From the NCBI RefSeq assembly GCF_000244915.1, contig NZ_CM001442.1, positions 930,001 through 994,000 of the forward strand: a stretch of 64,000 nucleotides of DNA. The letters run 5' to 3'. The translations under genes and the position numbers were made by a program. The notes under the pieces were generated by a model. It searched no databases, had not been told where the DNA came from, and worked only from the letters and a program-made list of their open reading frames with translations. Numbering within the stretch: position 1 is the stretch's first letter; every line of letters begins with the position of its first letter. Shown piece after piece: positions 54,046 through 61,908 of the stretch. The DNA is from Bradyrhizobium sp. WSM471. GTDB taxonomy: Bacteria > Pseudomonadota > Alphaproteobacteria > Rhizobiales > Xanthobacteraceae.

Positions 54046-54280
54046 CTATCGGTATTCGGCAAGGGTCATCTTACCGGCATCCTCATAGTGCGTGTCGCGT
54101 GCCTGGATCTGCTGGGCGATGGCATGCATGTCGCGGAAGCGGCGCTCGAGCGGATTGCTGCGGAACACGGCGGTCGCGCCGACCCTGGGCGGTGTCGACG
54201 CCCTTCGCAGCTTGATGGATGATCCAGGTCGCGGCGAGACGAGCCGCGTTGCGCCTCACGGCGCCTTCTCCGGTCACGCT
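54046..54280 (-). pseudogene. Duplicated 3' end of the flavoenzyme gene (relic)
   Basis: The DNA at 54064-54262 is a diverged direct copy of 55302-55498, the 3' end of the flavoenzyme gene downstream. The frame gives AARLAATWIIHQAAKGVDTA, then a frameshift next to a small deletion, then GATAVFRSN-like and FRDMHAIAQQIQARDTHYED, ending KMTLAEYR with a TAG at 54046-54048. The intact gene ends KMILSGDR. So the last ~75 codons were duplicated and then decayed. The two copies bracket the exported-protein gene at 54323-55075. Confidence 0.85.
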
Positions 54281-54322
54281 GGAGGAGCCGCCTTGCTACT
54301 CGAGCTGCGCACAGTTGAAAGT

Positions 54323-55075
54323 TCAGTGACCGACAAGCGATACGGCCTCATGCCCCTCGGCAGGAGCGGTTTGGTTGCTCCGCACGAATACAAAACGGGA
54401 TGCCGCGGGGATCTGTGCGTCGGCGCCGCCATCCTGGCCGATGAGAATGAGTCCCGCGCCGCCGTTGGCGACATTCAAGATGACGGGGGCGCCCTGCCAG
54501 GTCCTGATTGGCTCCATTCCGATGATGAGAAACTCGCCGATCGGCTGGTCGAAATATTGAAGCCTCAGTTGTGGTCCCACTTCTGCAGCCGCAAGGCCGA
54601 AACCCAACTGTCTGGCCCGCGCATAAATGTCCGCCAGCAACGCTGTGTCGGTCCGAAAGCCCAGGTCGGCCGCCGACACCGTGAAAAGCTCTACGCTCGT
54701 TGTCTTGGCGCTAACGGTAAACGTCGGTCGCGCGAGAATTTCGCCGGCCGAGTTTCCGATGCCGCAACCTGCCGCATCCAAAGCGTTGCTGAGGGCGAAG
54801 AAGTTAGCAAACGTCCCGATCCTGATCGTCTTCCACACGGGGTGATCGACGGCGGATTTGATCGGGACTTGCGGCCCATCAGACGGCGCTTGCTTGAGCT
54901 TCAGGTGATTCCGCAGGACGTCTCGCGCCGAGCATTGAGCCAGAGCTTCGCTCGCGAACAGGACAGTGCATGCGATGCAGACGATGGCAACAATGAGAAT
55001 GCTAGGTTGATACCATCCCGGCGAATGGCGCCGTATGGCATGGCAACTGACTTTCTTGCCAGCTGTTCGGCCCAT
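54323..55075 (-). CDS. Exported protein of unknown function
   Basis: A 250-residue protein with a signal peptide (ILIVAIVCIACTVLFASEALAQ, about residues 26-47). The mature region is mostly alpha/beta with few cysteines (CSARDVLRNHLKLKQAP, WKTIRIGTFANFFALSNALD, AAGCGIGNSAGEILARPTF, LRLQYFDQPIGEFLIIGMEP). I do not recognise the family. Base composition is lower in GC than neighbours by eye. It is flanked by two copies of the flavoenzyme 3' end, which marks it as a possible inserted cargo gene. Confidence 0.68.
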   Translation of the reverse strand: MGRTAGKKVSCHAIRRHSPGWYQPSILIVAIVCIACTVLFASEALAQCSARDVLRNHLKLKQAPSDGPQVPIKSAVDHPVWKTIRIGTFANFFALSNALDAAGCGIGNSAGEILARPTFTVSAKTTSVELFTVSAADLGFRTDTALLADIYARARQLGFGLAAAEVGPQLRLQYFDQPIGEFLIIGMEPIRTWQGAPVILNVANGGAGLILIGQDGGADAQIPAASRFVFVRSNQTAPAEGHEAVSLVGH

Positions 55076-55281
55076 AATGGACCTCTCTTGCGCAAAGGCA
55101 GCGCGCTACAAAAAATTCAGAATTATCACTTCCAAATGGTCGGCGCGGTCACAGCGGAAAGCCGTCGTTTCTGCAGCTATAGAAATTGGTCCGGGAAAAT
55201 CCCCAAAGGTTCAGCGACGAAGACGCGGATGGCGAACTCAATATAGGTCAGCGTGCGTGCACTTTCGCAAACTGGTCGACG

Positions 55282-56436
55282 TCAGCGATCCCCTGAAAGG
55301 ATCATCTTACCGACATCTTCGTAATGCGTGTCGCGCGCCTGGATCTGCTGGGCGATGGCGTGCATGTCGCGAAACCGGCGCTCGAACGGATTGCTGCGGA
55401 ATACGGCGGTTGCGCCGGCCATGTGATAGGCGGCGTCGACCACCTTGGCCGCCTGGTGAATGGTCCAGGTCGCGGCGAGGCGAACCGAGCTCCGATGCGC
55501 CGCGCTGAACGCGCCGGTCGCGCAGAGATCGCGCCACATCGCACTTGCCGTCGCATAGAGATAGGCGCGCGCAGCGCGAAGATCGCCCTCGGTGCGGCCG
55601 ATCAGGCCCTGGACCGCCTGGTTGTCGTGCATGGCGTTGGCCGCCAGCGACTGATGCTTGCCGCGCGCCAGCGCGATTGCGGCATCCAGCGTGGCGCGCG
55701 CCACGCCGAGCGACACCGCGGCAAAGCCGAGGCTGAAGGTCGAGCCGGTGCCGATCCTGTAAAGGGGACCCTGCTCTCGCAGCGCGGACGGCACGTCACG
55801 AAATGCCGTGAAGCGCTCGGGGACGAACAGGTCGGCGACCTCGTAGGAATCGGTGCCGGTACCGGCGAGCCCGATCGCCCGCCAGACATCGTGCAGCACG
55901 GCGCTCGCGACCGGAAACAGGATGGTGCGCAGCTCCGCCGAGCCGTCTACGTTCTTGCGCGGCGCGCCGTCGGCGCCGACGATGCGGACATGCGCGCCGA
56001 GCCAGCTCGCCTGCCGCGAGCCCGAGGCAAACTCCCAGCGCGCCGTGACGCGATAGCCGCCCTCGACGATGCGCGCCTCATGCGCGATCGCGCCCCAGGC
56101 GAGGATGCCGGGCGCCGTGTTGAAGATCTCCTGCGCGGTGTCGTGGTCGAGCGAGGCCGCGATCATCGCGCAGACCGCGCATTGACCAAGGCACCAGGCG
56201 GTGGAGGCATCGGCTTTCGCGATCTCCTCCAGCATCTGCATGAACGCTTCCGGCGGCGCTTCGACGCCGCCAAGGCTCTGCGGCAGCAGCGCGCGATAGA
56301 GCCCGTTCTCGATCAGCGCGTCGACGACGGGCGGCGTCAGCCGCCGCGTCCGCTCGATCTCGTCAGCCTCGCTGGTGACGAGCGGCGCGATCGCCAGTGC
56401 CCGCTCGACGAGGCCAAATCCGGGAGTTGCGTTCAT
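55282..56436 (-). CDS. Acyl-CoA-dehydrogenase-fold flavoenzyme (monooxygenase-like)
   Basis: A 384-residue protein with the acyl-CoA dehydrogenase fold: ALLPQSLGGVEAPPEAFMQML, STAWCLGQCAVCAMIAASLD, WEFASGSRQASWLGAHV and SYEVADLFVPERF. It lacks the clear catalytic Glu context of true dehydrogenases and resembles the two-component flavin monooxygenases (DszC/HpaH-type). These use FMNH2 from a separate reductase to oxidise aromatic or sulfur compounds. ATG 56436 has GAGGAAA upstream; ATG 56454 is also in frame. Its 3' end is duplicated at 54046-54280, and its leader is shared with the amidase gene. Confidence 0.85.
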   Translation of the reverse strand: MNATPGFGLVERALAIAPLVTSEADEIERTRRLTPPVVDALIENGLYRALLPQSLGGVEAPPEAFMQMLEEIAKADASTAWCLGQCAVCAMIAASLDHDTAQEIFNTAPGILAWGAIAHEARIVEGGYRVTARWEFASGSRQASWLGAHVRIVGADGAPRKNVDGSAELRTILFPVASAVLHDVWRAIGLAGTGTDSYEVADLFVPERFTAFRDVPSALREQGPLYRIGTGSTFSLGFAAVSLGVARATLDAAIALARGKHQSLAANAMHDNQAVQGLIGRTEGDLRAARAYLYATASAMWRDLCATGAFSAAHRSSVRLAATWTIHQAAKVVDAAYHMAGATAVFRSNPFERRFRDMHAIAQQIQARDTHYEDVGKMILSGDR

Positions 56437-56525
56437 GCGCGTTTCCTCGCCCATTCTTGCTGTGAGCGGTAAGGAGGCAATGGTGGTCTATCTGGCGGGG
56501 AGGATCAAGCTGGTCCCACCGTCAT
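56437..56525 (-). promoter_or_regulatory. Shared leader copy 1 (flavoenzyme gene)
   Basis: Upstream of the flavoenzyme ATG the reverse strand carries GGGCGAGGAAACGCGC. The next about 70 bases are closely similar to the same place before the amidase gene (58225-58312). Conserved blocks include GTGAGCGGT and ATGGTGGTCTAT on the forward strand. It likely holds a common ribosome-binding segment and part of a promoter or operator, or results from a local duplication. Confidence 0.65.
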
Positions 56526-56564
56526 TCCGGGCCGGCGCCAATTGGCGCGCTCCGGAATGACGGT
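56518..56564. repeat. Palindromic repeat, family D
   Basis: ACCGTCATTCCGG (56518-56530) and CCGGAATGACGGT (56552-56564) are exact complements over 13 bases, with GCGCCAATTGGCGC symmetrical between them. It sits between the amidase stop and the flavoenzyme leader, where it may end transcription from the amidase gene. Confidence 0.75.
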
Positions 56565-56598
56565 TCGATCTCGCAAGCTCGCGCTGACGCGGGCGACA

Positions 56599-58224
56599 TC
56601 ACAGCTCGGGCAAAGCCGGCGGCGGCTTGCGTGCGTCGGTTGCTTGCTCGAAGGCATACGCCAGCCGCAGCAGCTTGTGCTCGCTCCAGGCGCGCCCTGC
56701 GAAAGTGACGCCGAGCGGATAGTCGGGTGTGTCTTTGCCGTCGTCTGTCCCCGAGACGAAGCCGCCAGGCACCATGACGCTGGGATACCCTGCCTTGGCG
56801 GCGATTGCGGCGCCATAGGCGCCGGGGAATAGCACCGCATCGAGCTCGTGCTGGTTCATATAGGCGTCCATACCGCGCGTCCTGGCGGAGAGCAGGTCCA
56901 TGGCACGTGCGGACTTGTATTCGGGCTCGCTGAGATCGCCCCTGGTCAAGTCAGCGGCGAGAAAGTGGTCCTGTCCGAAACGCAGCGCATTGTCGGCGTT
57001 CGCGGCGTTGAAGGCCACGATGTCGGCCATGGTCTTGATGTCAGTGTTGGTCGCCCAATCCCTCAGGTAGAGATTGAGATCGTGCTTCAGCTCGTACAGA
57101 AAGACGACCGGCGGCCTTGCGACCGTGCCTTTGTGGGCGCTCAGCGGATTGCGGTTGAGCACGGACATGGTCGTGCCCGGCCCACCGATCCAGCCAAGAG
57201 TTGGCATGCTGGCGCGCACGATGATGGCGCCGAGATCTTCCAGCACCTTGATCACCCCAGCCATCAGCTTGGCCGACTTGGCCGGCAGCTTGCCGTAATA
57301 GCAATCGTTCAGCGGGTCAGCGGGATCGCTCGGCACGCCGATGCGCGCGCCCTTCATCGCGTCGGTGACGAGGCCGGCGGTGTAGTCGGCCGGCCGCCGC
57401 TGATCTTGCGTCGCTGGGTCGAGCGGGTCCTTGGCAGCCAGCACATTCAGCAGCATCGCCGCATCGCGCACCGTGCGCGTCATAGGCCCGGCGGTGTCCT
57501 GGCTGTGCGCGAGCGGCACGATGCCGGCACGGCTGATCAGCCCGACCGTCGGCTTCACGGTGACGAGTCCGTTCAGGCTGGCGGGAAACAGCAGCGAGCC
57601 CGAGGTTTCGGTGCCGATTGAGGCCGCGCACAGTCCGGCCGCCACCGCGACCGCCGAACCCGAGCTTGAGCCCCCTGGGGTCAGAACCGGGATGCCGTGC
57701 TCGTCCATCAGCCCTGGTGCGTAGGGGTTCTTCACCTGGCCGCCCAGCGATGAATAGCCCGAGGGCATGTCGATCGCGAGCATGTTGGCGAACTCCGTCA
57801 GGTTCGCCTTGCCCAGGATCACCGCGCCGGCGCTCCGCAGCAGCTTGACGATGGTGGCGTCATCCCTGGCGCGCGCGCCCTCCAGCGCCAGCGAGCCCGC
57901 CGTGGTCGGTTGTTCGTCGCCCGTCGCGATATTGTCCTTCAGCAGGATCGGCACGCCCGCCAGCGGCCGCTGGGCCGACGGCCTCGTGCCGTCGAGCGTG
58001 CCCGCGAGCGCATCGGGATTGAGTGCGCGGACCGAGTTGAGTTTAGGCCCGTCGCGGTCATAGGCCGCGATGCGCGCGAGATAGAATTCGGCCAGCGCCC
58101 TCGCGGTGATCCGCCCGCCGGCCAAGGCATCGATGATGTCGCTCATCGGCGCGTGCGCGAGCATCTGCATGGTCAGCGCCGACGGCATCCGTTCAGTCAG
58201 GCCAGATCCAGGAAGCTCGGACAT
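56599..58224 (-). CDS. Amidase-signature family amidase
   Basis: A 541-residue hydrolase of the amidase-signature family, with the Ser-cisSer-Lys triad. It has Lys 96 in VPILLKDNIA, the Gly/Ser loop GGSSSGSAVA (184-193) with the cis-serine, and GTETSGS (204-210) with the nucleophilic serine. The length and N-terminal layout (SDIIDALAGGRITARALAEFYLARI) match the bacterial fatty-acid/aryl amidase type. It has no signal peptide that I can see. It starts at 58224 with the leader shared with the flavoenzyme gene. Together they may degrade an amide-bearing aromatic, which is inference. Confidence 0.92.
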   Translation of the reverse strand: MSELPGSGLTERMPSALTMQMLAHAPMSDIIDALAGGRITARALAEFYLARIAAYDRDGPKLNSVRALNPDALAGTLDGTRPSAQRPLAGVPILLKDNIATGDEQPTTAGSLALEGARARDDATIVKLLRSAGAVILGKANLTEFANMLAIDMPSGYSSLGGQVKNPYAPGLMDEHGIPVLTPGGSSSGSAVAVAAGLCAASIGTETSGSLLFPASLNGLVTVKPTVGLISRAGIVPLAHSQDTAGPMTRTVRDAAMLLNVLAAKDPLDPATQDQRRPADYTAGLVTDAMKGARIGVPSDPADPLNDCYYGKLPAKSAKLMAGVIKVLEDLGAIIVRASMPTLGWIGGPGTTMSVLNRNPLSAHKGTVARPPVVFLYELKHDLNLYLRDWATNTDIKTMADIVAFNAANADNALRFGQDHFLAADLTRGDLSEPEYKSARAMDLLSARTRGMDAYMNQHELDAVLFPGAYGAAIAAKAGYPSVMVPGGFVSGTDDGKDTPDYPLGVTFAGRAWSEHKLLRLAYAFEQATDARKPPPALPEL

Positions 58225-58312
58225 TCGCGTTTCCTCGCCCCATTCTGCCGTGAGCGGTCAATCGCGCGATGGTGGTCTATTTGGCGAAGACGATCAAGGT
58301 GGTGTGCCGTCA
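58225..58312 (-). promoter_or_regulatory. Shared leader copy 2 (amidase gene)
   Basis: The segment before the amidase start is nearly the same as that before the flavoenzyme gene (56437-56525). Forward-strand blocks in common are CGCGTTTCCTCGCCC, GTGAGCGGT, ATGGTGGTCTAT, GATCAAG and CCGTCA, in the same order and spacing apart from small indels. It contains the ribosome site GGGCGAGGAAACGCG on the reverse strand. The intervening gap to 58482 also serves the divergent TAXI-like gene. Confidence 0.65.
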
Positions 58313-58482
58313 ATCCGGCAATCGCTACGTGAAGTGCGGAATCAGAGATGATGGCGCGAGCTCGAAGAGCTCACGCCGGCCCCAAGAAATTATTGGCGCT
58401 GCTCGGATATTATCGTTTTCCAGAACAGCATGATACTCTTCCGAAACAGGCAGCGATTTTGGCCTCCAACCGGAAGCGGCAA

Positions 58483-59883
58483 ATGTCCTCGTCTGATGCT
58501 CCGATGAAACGCAGTGACGCAGCCCGCCGAGGGCGGAGACAGACGAAGACCCTGCTGCTGATTTTAGCCATCGGATTTCTCGCTTTCGGTGCCGCTGCGG
58601 GTACATTGTATTACGCGCTGCGGCCGATAACTCTGCGGATTGCCGTCGGACCGCCGGGAAGCAACGATCACAAAGTGATCGAGGCGATGACCGAGGCATT
58701 TGCCAACGAAAGCAGGACCGTGAGGCTGTCTCCGATCACGACCGCCGGGGCTGCCGAAGCTCTCGCTCTGCTCGGTGCCGGCAAGGCCGACCTTGCGGTG
58801 GGTCGCGGCGATCTGGAAATGCCGGCCGACGCGCAAACAGTCGTCATCTTGCGCAAGAACTTCGTCGTGCTGTGGTCTTCTTCGGGAGTTGCAGGCAAGG
58901 GCTCCAAGCGAAGGCCGGCGCCGAAAATCAAGGAGGTCGCCGATCTCGCGGGGCACAAGGTGGGGGTGATTGGCGCGACCCCGGCGAACGCCGCGTTGCT
59001 GAGAGTCATCCTGAGCGCCGCCGGTGTGGAGCCGGACAAGGTCACGGTCGCTCAATTCGGCACGGGCCAGCTTGAGGAGCTGGCGCGTGACCCGAGCCTC
59101 GACGCCTTCATGGCTGTCGGCCCGCTCGATAGCAAGATAACCGCCGACGCGATTGCCGCGACCGCCCGGACGCGTGGCGAGCCGAAATTTCTCGCGATCG
59201 ACGCATCGGAAGCCATCGCCCTGAAGCATCCTCGTTACGAATCGGAGGAAATTCCGCCAAGCATTTTCAATGCGAGTCCAGCCCGGCCGGATGACAAGGT
59301 TGAGACCGTCAGTGTCAGCCATTTGATCGTCGCGCGGAATGCCTTGTCCGAAACGACAGTGGCGGCGTTTTACCGCCAGCAGTTCGCCCTCCGCCAGGCG
59401 ATTGCCAGGCAGGTGCCTGGCGCTGCGCAGATCACCAAGCCGGACACCGAGAAAGAAGCCGAGCTGCCGGTTCACCGGGGAGCGGCGGCCGTGATCGACG
59501 GGACCGAGCGCACCTTCCTCGACAGATACGGCGACTATTTCTGGTTTGCGCTCCTGCTTCTCTCCGGCATTGGTTCGGCCGGCGCCTGGCTGCGTCAATA
59601 TCTGAATCGGGATGAACGCGACGAGAACACTGGCCATCGCAACAGAATCCTGGCGCTGGTTTCCAAGGTGCGCACTGCGGAGTTCGACCACGAACTGCTG
59701 GCGATGCAGCAGGAGGTCGACGCCATCATCGTCGAAACACTTGGCTGCTACGATGACGGCGCCATCGAGGAGGAGGAGCTGGCAGCCTTCGGCCTGGTGC
59801 TCGAACTGTTCGATCATGCCCTCAGCGAGAGGCGCGCAGCGTTGCAAATTTCTCCTTCGAACGTGCTCGCCGCGCGGCGGTAG
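58483..59883 (+). CDS. Membrane-anchored TAXI-type solute-binding protein
   Basis: A 466-residue protein. It has one N-terminal membrane helix (about residues 22-45, LLLILAIGFLAFGAAAGTLYYAL). A TAXI/NMT1-like binding domain follows (about 48-360: LRIAVGPPGSNDHKVIEAMTEAF, IKEVADLAGHKVGVIGATPANAALLRVIL). A second membrane helix (about 375-398, YFWFALLLLSGIGSAGAWL) leads to a charged cytoplasmic tail of about 65 residues. It is held in the membrane at both ends, unlike free TRAP receptors, and no permease is nearby. I chose ATG 58483 because GGAAG lies upstream. It may sense a ligand and signal inward. Confidence 0.82.
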   Translation: MSSSDAPMKRSDAARRGRRQTKTLLLILAIGFLAFGAAAGTLYYALRPITLRIAVGPPGSNDHKVIEAMTEAFANESRTVRLSPITTAGAAEALALLGAGKADLAVGRGDLEMPADAQTVVILRKNFVVLWSSSGVAGKGSKRRPAPKIKEVADLAGHKVGVIGATPANAALLRVILSAAGVEPDKVTVAQFGTGQLEELARDPSLDAFMAVGPLDSKITADAIAATARTRGEPKFLAIDASEAIALKHPRYESEEIPPSIFNASPARPDDKVETVSVSHLIVARNALSETTVAAFYRQQFALRQAIARQVPGAAQITKPDTEKEAELPVHRGAAAVIDGTERTFLDRYGDYFWFALLLLSGIGSAGAWLRQYLNRDERDENTGHRNRILALVSKVRTAEFDHELLAMQQEVDAIIVETLGCYDDGAIEEEELAAFGLVLELFDHALSERRAALQISPSNVLAARR

Positions 59884-59955
59884 CGATACTGGCTTTGGTT
59901 CCTGGAAAGGAACGGTTGGGCGCTCAAGGCGTTTGAGCCATGAAAGGACACTTGC

Positions 59956-60129
59956 ATGACCGAGAAATTCGATCCGGCACCGCCGGACAAGAACGCGGAA
60001 GATCTCAAGCGCGGCATCCGACGCGACAAGGCCAGGGACGACGAGTTGGACAAGGGCTTGAAGGACAGTTTCCCGGCGTCGGACCCGGTGAGCAGCACCC
60101 AGGCGTCCAAGGCGACCCCGGACGCATGA
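59956..60129 (+). CDS. Small acidic/basic polar protein (57 aa)
   Basis: A 57-codon frame with AAAGGA 8-13 bases before the ATG. The product is highly polar and unstructured-looking (MTEKFDPAPPDKNAEDLKRG) and ends in a segment LDKGLKDSFPASDPVSSTQA that I recognise as a motif of a widespread small-protein group in alphaproteobacteria, of unknown role. It is 15 bases before the DUF2188-like gene and likely co-transcribed with it. Confidence 0.65.
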   Translation: MTEKFDPAPPDKNAEDLKRGIRRDKARDDELDKGLKDSFPASDPVSSTQASKATPDA

Positions 60130-60144
60130 AAGGAGGGATAGACT

Positions 60145-60354
60145 ATGGGCCTCGCAGCCTATGATATCGTTGGCACGGATGGTGCCTGGCATGTCGACCA
60201 CGATGGCGAAATCCGGAACACTTACCAGACCAAGGAAGCCGCTTTCGAGGCGGCTGTGGCCGCGGCATCGCTCGCCATGCGGCAGGGTCACTCGGTCCGG
60301 CTGACGGTGCCGGAAAGCGAGAACGCCGTCGGCGCGGAAAATTCGGGCGGATGA
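60145..60354 (+). CDS. DUF2188-like small protein
   Basis: A 69-residue protein with AAGGAGGG about 8 bases before the ATG. The sequence (YDIVGTDGAWHVDHDGEIRNTYQTKEAAFEAAVAAASLAMRQGHSVRLTVP) fits the DUF2188 pattern: two short strands with W-x-V, then a helix with the T-K-E-A-A-F motif, then a strand. Function is unknown; relatives are often stress-linked. It forms a small operon with the preceding 57-residue gene. Confidence 0.75.
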   Translation: MGLAAYDIVGTDGAWHVDHDGEIRNTYQTKEAAFEAAVAAASLAMRQGHSVRLTVPESENAVGAENSGG

Positions 60355-60374
60355 CCCTCAAGGGCATTCTGATT

Positions 60375-60713
60375 CTACACGGCCGCCAGCAAATGGGCGG
60401 GCGCAAACGGCTTGCGCAAAAAGGTCGTATTGGGCGGCAGCGGCGCCATCACCGTCCCCGACATCAGCACGATGTTGAGCCCCGGATGAGCACTGCGAGC
60501 GTACTCTGCGAGCTCGAGCCCGGTCATTCTTCCCGCGAGGTTGTGATCGGTAATGAGCGCCCGTAGCTCACTGCCCGTAGACGCGACGATAAGCTCCGCC
60601 GCTTCCGCGGTGGCACATTCGACAACTTCGAACCCTTCGTCCTTGAGAAGGTCGGATAGAACTTCGCGCTGGAGCGAGTCGTCCTCGACCAGCAGCATGA
60701 CGAAATTCGACAT
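60375..60713 (-). CDS. Orphan receiver-domain protein (CheY-like)
   Basis: A 112-residue single receiver domain. It has the acidic pair in MLLVEDDSLQR (about residues 9-12), the phosphoacceptor Asp in LITDHNLAGRMTG (about 54), the Thr/Ser at VLMSGTV (about 82) and Lys in FLRKPF (about 100). No output domain is present, so it works through a partner. ATG 60713 is the family-like start. It is convergent with the DUF2188-like gene (21-base gap) and divergent from the dehydrogenase gene. Confidence 0.9.
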   Translation of the reverse strand: MSNFVMLLVEDDSLQREVLSDLLKDEGFEVVECATAEAAELIVASTGSELRALITDHNLAGRMTGLELAEYARSAHPGLNIVLMSGTVMAPLPPNTTFLRKPFAPAHLLAAV

Positions 60714-60880
60714 GCGGTCATTCCCCACTTATCGAATGTTAATGCGCGTCCTGGAAGATTGTTCGGTTGTGATGTCTTCGTTCGGCGCTCCTTGCGCCAC
60801 GGCATGATCAGTCGAACATGTCGCATTTCTCCTTGAGCTTTCGACGGAGGCGCCGAAGCGGGGACCGGACAGGAGCGGCA

Positions 60881-61654
60881 ATGGCAATCATCTTCATCAC
60901 GGGCAGCACGGACGGTCTGGGCCGCGCAGCTGCCCAGTCTCTCCTCGAACAAGGCCACCAAATCGTCCTGCACGCACGATCGGCGGAACGTGCGGCGGCA
61001 ATCGCCGGGCTTGAATCGCAATCCGCACGGGTCGTGATCGGCGACCTCAAAAGCGCCGCCCAGACCAGACATTTGGCAGATCAGGTCAACGCAATCGGAC
61101 GAATGGACGCGGTCATCCACAACGCCGGGGTCTATACCGAGCGCAGCCGCGGCCCGACGCCCGAAGGCCACGCCTCCACTTTGGCGGTCAACACGCTCGC
61201 GCCCTATTTGCTCACCGCCCTGATGAAGCGCCCCGATCGGCTGGTGTATCTCAGCAGCGGACTACATCGCGGCGGAGAGGGATCGCTAGGCGATCTCGAC
61301 TGGACCAGGCGAACCTGGGATCCGGCCAAGGCGTACGCGGAGAGCAAGCTGCACATGGTCGCACTGGCCTTTGCCTTGGCGCGGCGTTGGCCGCAGGTGC
61401 TGAGCAACGCCGTCGATCCCGGCTGGGCACGCACCAAAATGGGCGGTGCCGGAGCGCCGGTCGGCGTGGCCACCGGACAACGGACGCAGACCTGGCTGGC
61501 GGTGAGCGATGATCCCGCCGCTCTGGTCAGCGGTCGTTACTGGCACGACCTCCGGCAACAAGAGCCGGCCCACGAAGCGACCGATCCCGATTTTCAGGAG
61601 AGACTTCTGGACAAGCTGGGCGAGTTGACAGGGGTGACGCTGCCTCCGGCGTAG
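60881..61654 (+). CDS. Short-chain dehydrogenase/reductase
   Basis: A 257-residue SDR. It has the NAD(P)-binding TGSTDGLGRA motif (residues 7-16), the NAG motif in VIHNAGVYTE, Ser in VYLSSGLHRG, and the active-site YAESK (Y-x-x-x-K). The C-terminus (VSDDPAALVSGRYWHDLRQQEPAHEATDP) matches light-dependent-protochlorophyllide-reductase-like and retinol-dehydrogenase-like SDRs in broad pattern. The substrate is unknown. ATG 60881 has AGGAG 6 bases upstream. It stands alone. Confidence 0.92.
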   Translation: MAIIFITGSTDGLGRAAAQSLLEQGHQIVLHARSAERAAAIAGLESQSARVVIGDLKSAAQTRHLADQVNAIGRMDAVIHNAGVYTERSRGPTPEGHASTLAVNTLAPYLLTALMKRPDRLVYLSSGLHRGGEGSLGDLDWTRRTWDPAKAYAESKLHMVALAFALARRWPQVLSNAVDPGWARTKMGGAGAPVGVATGQRTQTWLAVSDDPAALVSGRYWHDLRQQEPAHEATDPDFQERLLDKLGELTGVTLPPA

Positions 61655-61908
61655 AAGCAATTCGCCTGAAGTCCACATCTTCTCAAAGCGTTCGGAGGAC
61701 GATGCTGCCCCTCATGCGCACGGCATTGCCACGTGCTGCATGATGCCATCATGCGCCTGTTTTGCCCGACGAGTCAAACGAAATTCTGAAAATCAACAAG
61801 CCCTTCGCTACTGTGTATGGGGTTGTTTTCGCGATTTTTATTTTCCGGCCCCGAGAAGCGCGGACCAGACCTGTCTCGTCGCGCTCGCGGCGGCCTAAAG
61901 GCCTCGCC
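61655..61908. other. Intergenic stretch with a 17-bp palindrome
   Basis: GCATGATG-C-CATCATGC is a perfect palindrome at 61738-61754. The neighbouring sequence 61756-61850 is AT-rich at its right end (GATTTTTATTTTCC). From memory, similar sequence recurs in bradyrhizobial genomes, which I cannot verify. It separates the convergent dehydrogenase and lepA and contains no gene I can support. Confidence 0.5.
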
